Positions 58,508 to 64,000 of a DNA stretch of 64,000 nucleotides are shown in pieces; within the stretch, counting starts at the first letter, position 1; each line of letters begins with the position of its first letter. This stretch comes from Pseudonocardia sp. ICBG1293. GTDB lineage: Bacteria > Actinomycetota > Actinomycetes > Mycobacteriales > Pseudonocardiaceae. The position numbers were made by a program, and so were the translations under genes. Location of the stretch: the NCBI RefSeq assembly GCF_020131355.1, contig NZ_JAHLEL010000044.1, positions 124,001 through 188,000 of the forward strand. Direction: 5' to 3'. The notes beneath the pieces were generated by a model, which was not told the origin of the DNA, did not search any database, and was given only the letters and a program-made list of their open reading frames with translations.

Positions 58508-59878
58508 GTGAACGAGTCTGCGCGCGGGCGGGGGCCGTCCGGGTCGGGGCGTCGGTCGGGTGATCCGGGTACGGGGCACCGACGGCGGACCGGCATCGCG
58601 GTCGCCGCGATCACCACGCTCGCTGCGCTCGGGGTGTCCGCGGTGGCCGTCACCGCTCCGCTGGCGGGCGCCGGTCCGACGGCCGACACGGCGCCGGCGT
58701 GGACCTCGGCGGACGGCTCCGAGCCCCCGCCCGCGGCGGCGGAGGCCGAGCCCGCCGGTCCTGGCGACGCGACGGCTCTCGACGCGGTGCCACCCGACGG
58801 TCGGGTCTCCGAGCTCCCCGCGCTGAACCCGTTCGCCCCGGGAGCGGTTCCCCCGGCGGACGCCGCTTCCCCCGGCACGCCTCCGGCCGCACCCGGCGGG
58901 TCGGGAGCGCCACCCCCCGGCCCCGCGGCCACGGGTCCGGACACGGAGCCGCCCGCCCCCGTCCCGCCTGCGGACATCCCGGCTCCCGCGCCGGTCCCGC
59001 CGCCCGGCGACCCGGCACCCGCCCCGCAGGCGGCAGCGGCACCTCCCCCGGATCCGGTCCCTGCTCCCCCGGCAGCTCCCGCCGCCCCGGCAGCTCCGGC
59101 CCCGGCGCCTCCCGCCGCCCCGGCCAGGGCGTCGGACCTGATCGCCGACCCGCCGGTGGGGCTCGCCGCCCCGCTCCCGGATCCCGTCCGGACCCCGTCC
59201 TCCGGGACACCGTCCGAGGGGTCACGGGGGGCGACACGAGAGGCGACACCGGAGGCGACCAGGGACGCGGCACCCGACGCGGTCGAGCCCACCGGGCGCC
59301 GGGCCGTTCCGCCGTCCGCGGCGTCGGAGGACGCCCGTCCCGGGACCGGACGGACCCAGCCGGACCCGGACCGCTCCCGGGCACCCGAGCCGGACCCCCC
59401 GGCGTCGCGGACCTCGGAGACCGGCACCACGGAGCCCCCGACCACGCAGCCCCCGGCCACACGGCCGCGGGCCACGGAGTCACGCGACACCGAGTCACGC
59501 GACACCGGGTCGGCCGACTCCGACGCGCGGTCCGGGTCCGGGTCCGCGTCCGCGGAGGCTCGGACCGGCAGTGGGGAGCGGGCGACGCAGGGACAGCCGG
59601 GGGCCGGAGCGCGCGCCACCCCGCGCTGCACCACGACCGGTGAGGACCTGCGTACCGCCGCCCGCAAGAACGACGACGGCGACATGACCGGCGCGACGGT
59701 CAGCGGGTTCCCCGACCCGTGCGACGACAGGCAGGTCCGGTTGCTCGTGCACCGCACGTCCGGCGACACCGTCGAGGCGACCGCGCGGGTGGACGACGAC
59801 GGGCGGGCGAACTTCACCCTGCCCGAGGCAGTCACCCCCGGCGACATCCGTGGCGTGCAGCTGGCCCTGCGCCCCTGA
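58508..59878 (+). CDS. secreted proline-rich protein with small C-terminal domain
   Basis: 456 aa. Arg-rich start, one hydrophobic helix (GIAVAAITTLAALGVSAVAV), about 300 residues of Pro/Ala/Thr/Arg low complexity (PAPVPPPGDPAPAPQ, EATPEATRD, ESRDTESRDTGS), and a 75-residue conserved-looking end (RCTTTGEDLRTAARKNDDGD, VRLLVHRTSGDTVEATARVD). The proline-rich part could span the cell wall. Family unknown. GTG 58508 has AAGG at 6 bases; -10-like TACCGT lies at 58469-58474. Confidence 0.75.
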   Translation: MNESARGRGPSGSGRRSGDPGTGHRRRTGIAVAAITTLAALGVSAVAVTAPLAGAGPTADTAPAWTSADGSEPPPAAAEAEPAGPGDATALDAVPPDGRVSELPALNPFAPGAVPPADAASPGTPPAAPGGSGAPPPGPAATGPDTEPPAPVPPADIPAPAPVPPPGDPAPAPQAAAAPPPDPVPAPPAAPAAPAAPAPAPPAAPARASDLIADPPVGLAAPLPDPVRTPSSGTPSEGSRGATREATPEATRDAAPDAVEPTGRRAVPPSAASEDARPGTGRTQPDPDRSRAPEPDPPASRTSETGTTEPPTTQPPATRPRATESRDTESRDTGSADSDARSGSGSASAEARTGSGERATQGQPGAGARATPRCTTTGEDLRTAARKNDDGDMTGATVSGFPDPCDDRQVRLLVHRTSGDTVEATARVDDDGRANFTLPEAVTPGDIRGVQLALRP

Positions 59879-59891
59879 TCGGGCGTCCGCG

Positions 59892-59928
59892 GCGACGGGG
59901 CCCTCCCCCTCCGGAAGGGCCCCGTCGC
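59892..59928. terminator. bidirectional hairpin terminator
   Basis: Perfect 13-bp stem (GCGACGGGGCCCT / AGGGCCCCGTCGC) with an 11-base loop between the convergent genes ending at 59878 and 59984. Confidence 0.7.
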
Positions 59929-59983
59929 GGCGTCCGGCGCGAGTGGCCGGTGCCCCGGTCGTCCCGCGCCGGGGCGCCGGGGA

Positions 59984-62380
59984 TCACGGCGTCGTCTCGA
60001 GGTCCTCGACGGTCAGCAGGGTCAGGTCGTCCGCCGAGTCGGGCGGGGCCATGCTGAGCCGCGACGCCTGCCGGTCGGCCATCCGCTCGAACACCCGCCG
60101 CGCGGTACGCCCGTTGCCGAACGTGCCGTCCTTCGGGATCTCGTCGAAGTAGGTCAGCAGCGCCTGGGCCGCGTCGTCGGCGAGCCGGTAGTCGTGCTTG
60201 CGGCACTGCAGCCGCACGATCGTCACCAGCTCCTCCGGCGCGTAGTTGGCGAACTCCAGGGTGCGGGAGAAGCGCGACTCCATCCCCGGGTTCGCGGCGA
60301 GGAACTGCGTCATCTCCTTCGAGTAGCCCGCGGCGATCACCACCACGTCGTCGCGGTGGTCCTCCATCAGCTTCACCAGGGTGTCGATCGCCTCCCGCCC
60401 GAAGTCCGGGCCGGTGCCACCGCGCCCGGTGGACAGCGCGTAGGCCTCGTCGATGAACAGGACGCCCCCGAGTGCGCTCTCGAACGCCTCGGTCGTCTTG
60501 ATCGCCGTGCCACCGATGATCTGCGCGACCAGATCGGCCCGCGCGACCTCGACGAGATGGCCCTTCCGGAGCACGCCGAGCTGGGCGAGGATCTCGCCGT
60601 AGAGCCGGGCGACGGTCGTCTTGCCGGTACCGGGGGCGCCGGCGAAGACCAGGTGCCGGGCCATCGGCGGTGCCGACAGCCCGGCGTCGATCCGGCGCTT
60701 GGCCATCTTGTTCAGGTTCACCATCGAGGTGACGTCGCCCTTGACGCTCTCCAGCCCGACGAGCTCCTGCAGGGCGCTGAGCGGATCGTTGCCGCGCCGT
60801 ACCGGCGGTGGGGCCGGGGCCGGGGCGGCTCCGGACGCGGCAGCTCCGGACGCGGACGTCGCCACCGCGGGCCTGTTCACCGGTCCGGTGTCGTTGCCGC
60901 TCTCGGTGAGCTCGCGGACCTCCAGGTCGGTGTCGGCCACCCGTTCGACGAGCACCGGCCCCGCACTGTCGTACACCGCGCAGTCGAGGATGCGGACCGG
61001 CTCGGTCGTCGCGACGACGATCCCCGCGGCGCCGGCGCCGGCGATCTCGGAGCCGGACACGGTGCCCGCCGACCGCTCCCCGAACCACAGACCGGATCCG
61101 GCGGGACCGCGGACGCGGCACTGCTGGGCGTTCAGCTCGGCGCCCGCGTCGACGTGCACCCCGTCCCCGCCGGGCGCCTCGATGTCGGCCTCGGCGACGA
61201 CCAGGGTGCCGCTCTCGGCGTGCAGCCCGTGCCCCCCGGGCGACCGGACGCTCACCCCCACCAGGTCGGCCCGCGCACCACCCCGGACGTGCACCCCGGA
61301 GCCGCCGGGCCGTTCGGTCTCCACGGTCTCCCAGCGGCCACGCGCACTGTCCACGAGGAGGCCGGGACCGGCGGGCGAGAGCACCCGCAGGCGGCGCACG
61401 AAGGGCTCGGAGTCGGCGTCGACGGCCATCCCGGCCGCCCCGGCACCGGACACGACCACCCGGTCGATCTCGGGACGGGCCCGTGTGGTCACCCCGATCC
61501 CCGCGCCCCCGGTGTCGACGACCTCGCAGTCCGACACGGTCCCGCCGGCCCGACCGGCGAAATGCAGGCCGCGGCCCCCGGCGCCGGTGACCCGGCAGCC
61601 GCGCAGCACCGGTGCGCACCCGGCGTCGACGTAGATCCCCTCGGTGCCGCTGCCGGGGACCGTGCAGTCGTCGAGGCTCACCGTGCCGGTGGTGGCCAGG
61701 AAGACGCCGACCCCGGCGGCGTCGCGGACCTGCACGGCGGTGGCGGTCAGACCGGCCGCGCCCTCGACGGCGACCGCCGGTTGGGCCGCCGCCTCCACCG
61801 TGCAGCCGGACAGCACGGCGGAGGCGGACCCGGCGACGAACACACCGTTGCCGCCGCTGCCGCCGATCTCGCAGTTGCGTGCGGTCAGCACACCCTTCTC
61901 GGTTGCGACGAGCGCGGAGGTCCCGATGTCGCGCAGCCGGGACGAGTCGATCACCGCACCGTCCGGGGAGGTCACGACGACCCCGGCGCCGGTCTCGTTG
62001 ACGATCTCGCAGTCGCGCAGGACGAGCTCACCGGCACCGGAGTGCACCGTCGCCCACGCCGTCGACTCGACCCGGCACTCGACGAGTTCCAGGCGCCCGG
62101 CGCTCACCCCGGCCGCCGGGTCGGAACCTCCGGCGCGCAGGGTCAGCCCGGCCACCCGGGCGGTGCCGCCGAGCACGACCAGCGCCGGGCCCTCGGGAAC
62201 GTGCACGCGGACCGACCCGGCGCCGTCCTCGGCCGCCACGGTGATGTCACGGTCCAGGACCAGCGGCCCGGTGTAGGTCCCGGCGGCGAGCACGACCGTC
62301 GAGCCGGCCGGAGCCGAGGCCACGGACCCCGCCAGCCCGCCCGCGGAGGTCGCGCTCACGGTCAGTACGGCACCGCTCAC
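59984..62380 (-). CDS. beta-helix / CbxX-type AAA ATPase fusion (EccA-like)
   Basis: 798 aa. Residues 1-500 are about 20 turns of a right-handed parallel beta-helix (repeating V-x-x-C-x-V and GxGV units such as [20 protein letters not shown]). After an Ala/Pro linker comes a CbxX/CfqX AAA domain: [17 protein letters not shown], Walker [10 protein letters not shown], Walker [12 protein letters not shown], sensor region [11 protein letters not shown]. The AAA part is like EccA, the cytosolic ATPase of type VII secretion, with the TPR half replaced by a beta-helix. GTG 62380 has GGAGGTGACGCC upstream. Follows a T7SS-associated gene on the same strand. Confidence 0.9.
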   Translation of the reverse strand: MSGAVLTVSATSAGGLAGSVASAPAGSTVVLAAGTYTGPLVLDRDITVAAEDGAGSVRVHVPEGPALVVLGGTARVAGLTLRAGGSDPAAGVSAGRLELVECRVESTAWATVHSGAGELVLRDCEIVNETGAGVVVTSPDGAVIDSSRLRDIGTSALVATEKGVLTARNCEIGGSGGNGVFVAGSASAVLSGCTVEAAAQPAVAVEGAAGLTATAVQVRDAAGVGVFLATTGTVSLDDCTVPGSGTEGIYVDAGCAPVLRGCRVTGAGGRGLHFAGRAGGTVSDCEVVDTGGAGIGVTTRARPEIDRVVVSGAGAAGMAVDADSEPFVRRLRVLSPAGPGLLVDSARGRWETVETERPGGSGVHVRGGARADLVGVSVRSPGGHGLHAESGTLVVAEADIEAPGGDGVHVDAGAELNAQQCRVRGPAGSGLWFGERSAGTVSGSEIAGAGAAGIVVATTEPVRILDCAVYDSAGPVLVERVADTDLEVRELTESGNDTGPVNRPAVATSASGAAASGAAPAPAPPPVRRGNDPLSALQELVGLESVKGDVTSMVNLNKMAKRRIDAGLSAPPMARHLVFAGAPGTGKTTVARLYGEILAQLGVLRKGHLVEVARADLVAQIIGGTAIKTTEAFESALGGVLFIDEAYALSTGRGGTGPDFGREAIDTLVKLMEDHRDDVVVIAAGYSKEMTQFLAANPGMESRFSRTLEFANYAPEELVTIVRLQCRKHDYRLADDAAQALLTYFDEIPKDGTFGNGRTARRVFERMADRQASRLSMAPPDSADDLTLLTVEDLETTP

Positions 62381-62470
62381 GGCGTCACCTCCGGGTCATG
62401 GCACGCGGGTCACGGCACGTCGGCAGGGTGGGTCGCCGACGACCCCGGAGGCCGGCCCGTCGTCGTGCCA

Positions 62471-62503
62471 TGGCAGGGCCGGGCCGCACCCGGGGCCCTG
62501 CCA
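62471..62503 (-). terminator. hairpin after T7SS-associated gene
   Basis: TGGCAGGGCC / GGCCCTGCCA arms, 13-base loop, 3 bases after the stop at 62507 on the minus strand. May limit read-through into the beta-helix/AAA gene. Confidence 0.55.
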
Positions 62504-62506
62504 CGA

Positions 62507-63112
62507 TCATGACGTCCCGGTACCCCCCGCGGAACCGGTCTCCGGGGCAGCAACGCCGCCCTCCCCGGCGGCACGCGCGGCGACCTGGCGCAGGTCGGCG
62601 GCCGAGACCCGCATCGGAGCGGGCCCGAGCGGGTTGAACAGCACGTCGATCCCCTGGGGCGGCAGGATCGCGGCCAGGTCGGCGACCGAGCACAGGCGCC
62701 ACTCCGCGACCGGCGGGTCCGCCGCCGCGGCGGCCGCGGGGCAGTGCCGCGGGGCGGTCGTCGCCAGCACACAGGGCACACCCTGCGGCCCCGGCGCCAC
62801 CGTCACCGAGCCCTGTGCGTCGTGCCCGACCGCGAGGCCGATGTCGCCGAGGGCGGCGAGCACGTCGTCGCCGTCGGTGTCGCCGCCGGCCATGCCGCGC
62901 AGGACGGCGTCCACCGGATCGGACGGCACGTCCGGGCCGGAGGGGATGTGCTCGGGGTTCGGGAGGAATCGGCCGCTCACACCGTTCTCGTCGACCTCCC
63001 ATCCGCCGATGACGAACTCGGTGGGGATGGAGCCATCGTCGTCGGGTTCGGCCGCCGGGTCGACCAGCACCATCAGGTCGCGGGCGGCGGTCCGGTCCGG
63101 GGTCTCACTCAT
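62507..63112 (-). CDS. type VII secretion-associated protein
   Basis: 201 aa. Acidic N-terminus then VDENGVSGRFLPNPEHIPSG, the signature of the T7SS-associated family (W-x-x-N-P-x-Y/H-x-P), followed by SDPVDAVLRGMAGGD and an SseB-like C-terminal half (VADLAAILPPQGIDVLFNPLGPAPM). No membrane helix; acts in the cytoplasm, function unknown. ATG 63112 has GAGGAGG at 6 bases, which fixes the start. Lies between the EccA-like gene and a truncated gene on the same strand, presumably one operon. Confidence 0.8.
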   Translation of the reverse strand: MSETPDRTAARDLMVLVDPAAEPDDDGSIPTEFVIGGWEVDENGVSGRFLPNPEHIPSGPDVPSDPVDAVLRGMAGGDTDGDDVLAALGDIGLAVGHDAQGSVTVAPGPQGVPCVLATTAPRHCPAAAAAADPPVAEWRLCSVADLAAILPPQGIDVLFNPLGPAPMRVSAADLRQVAARAAGEGGVAAPETGSAGGTGTS

Positions 63113-63173
63113 CGGGGTCCTCCTCGGGGCGGGGTCGCTGGGCGGTGGGCGGTCCGTGGTTCCGGCGGCGACG

Positions 63174-64000
63174 CTACCGGGCGTCGTCGCCACGCAGCGG
63201 GGGGTCGACGGTGGCCGGCGCCTGGTCACCACCGGGGGGCGGAGCCTCTCCCCCGGGACGCCGTCCCGGGGCCCGCCCGTGCAGTCCCAGGTCGATGACC
63301 GCCGTTGCCAGACGTGGCACGGACAGCGAAGGTGCGTGGATGTCGGGCCGCCAGCGCCGCCGGTAGGCGGCGTAGATCGCGTCCACGGCCCCGGCGGAGG
63401 GTGCGGAGCCGGCGCTCCGGCGCAGACCCCGGCTCACGGCGTGACGTAGCGCGGCCTCCATCTGCTCCGGCGGTTCGCTCCCGGGCCCGGCCGGAGTGTC
63501 GCGATCGGGCTGTCCGACGGCCCGGTCGAGCCGCACGATGTGCTCGGTGATCCGGGCCGCGGTGTCTGTCGCCGTGGCTCCCAGGCGGCGCTGCTCGCGC
63601 AGCCGGCCGTAGACCCGGGCCACCTCACCCCGGTGCACGGGCGGTCCTGCTGTCAACCCCACCTCGGTGCGGCGATACGACACCGCCCGGACGACGAACG
63701 GGTGCAGCACCGCGATCCGTAGGCGAGTCGTCTCGGCGTCGGTCGCCCGGCTCAGGACCTCGGCCGGTGTGGCGCGGCGGACCTCGTCACCGGGGACGAT
63801 CTCCACCCGGATGCGAACCTCGTGTTGCGGCTCGTCGCCCGAGCTGCCGGGCGCGCGTTCCACGACGACGCTGTCGTGAACGGACGCGTACACCACCTCG
63901 ACCGGGAAGTCGGCCGGATCGCGCAGCTCTGCCGGCCACGACGCCCGGGTGCGGATCAGCGCATGGTCGAGCCGCCGCTCGAGCTCGGCTCCGATCGCGG
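63174..64000 (-). CDS. hypothetical protein, 5' end beyond window
   Basis: At least 275 residues in an open frame running off the right edge. The visible part starts ..AELERRLDHALIRTRASW and contains VVYASVHDSVVVERAPG, RIRVEIVPGDEVRRATPAEVL, LRIAVLHPFVVRAVSYRRTE and a long charged helix region, ending in a Pro/Gly-rich tail. Not recognised. Same strand and spacing as the T7SS-associated gene, so probably part of that locus. Confidence 0.7.
   Translation of the reverse strand, partial: AIGAELERRLDHALIRTRASWPAELRDPADFPVEVVYASVHDSVVVERAPGSSGDEPQHEVRIRVEIVPGDEVRRATPAEVLSRATDAETTRLRIAVLHPFVVRAVSYRRTEVGLTAGPPVHRGEVARVYGRLREQRRLGATATDTAARITEHIVRLDRAVGQPDRDTPAGPGSEPPEQMEAALRHAVSRGLRRSAGSAPSAGAVDAIYAAYRRRWRPDIHAPSLSVPRLATAVIDLGLHGRAPGRRPGGEAPPPGGDQAPATVDPPLRGDDAR

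Overview
The window is very GC-rich DNA with short intergenic gaps, frequent GTG starts and many genes whose -10 hexamer sits 6-7 bases from the start codon (leaderless transcripts). This points to an actinobacterium. The gene content (XRE/DUF397 pair, DUF574 methyltransferase, SCO6880-type secretion genes, Rpf-like and NlpC/P60 enzymes, type VII secretion-associated genes) fits Pseudonocardiaceae, probably Pseudonocardia-like; that assignment is inference.

Layout. 0-6.4 kb: broken siderophore-interacting protein, polyphosphate kinase 2, methyltransferase, DUF397/XRE pair, DUF574 methyltransferase (frameshifted), serine beta-lactamase-family protein (frameshifted). 6.5-16.4 kb: FAD monooxygenase with a palindromic operator and an Lrp regulator, a secreted unknown, two DUF3500 paralogues around acetyl-CoA synthetase, a small quinol-monooxygenase-like protein, and a two-component system. 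16.4-21.3 kb: UvrA-like ABC ATPase, a VOC remnant, and a divergent hydrolase / thioredoxin-reductase-like pair with a zinc-ribbon gene. 21.3-22.2 kb: no conventional gene, but on the minus strand there are four short reading frames, each preceded by a Shine-Dalgarno-like sequence and each encoding the same hexapeptide, MRNWNW. 22.2-31.3 kb: diguanylate cyclase, a complete peptide-type ABC transporter operon, and a CE15-like secreted esterase. 31.5-38.4 kb: regulator/SDR pair around a strong inverted repeat, hydrolase, then a hydrolase-MFS-nitroreductase operon divergent from a LysR gene.

38.8-52.8 kb is one long, tightly coupled operon for a type IV secretion-like apparatus: SCO6880 protein, VirB4-like ATPase, VirB6-like and small membrane proteins, MinD/ParA-like ATPases, and three secreted wall or glycan hydrolases (GH16, Rpf-like, lysozyme-NlpC/P60). 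No relaxase or coupling protein is in the window. Two large LuxR-type ATPase regulators follow. From 58.5 kb there are a proline-rich secreted protein, a beta-helix/AAA fusion like type VII accessory ATPases, a type VII secretion-associated protein, and a truncated unknown.

Six genes are interrupted by apparent single-base indels, mostly in C/G runs. This could mean genuine decay or, more likely for several of them, base-level assembly errors. The most unusual signal is the hexapeptide array at 21536-21797: the four copies differ only at the start codon and at synonymous positions, and the ribosome-binding sites are kept. It resembles minimal RiPP precursors or Trp-rich regulatory leader peptides, but no maturase gene is nearby.
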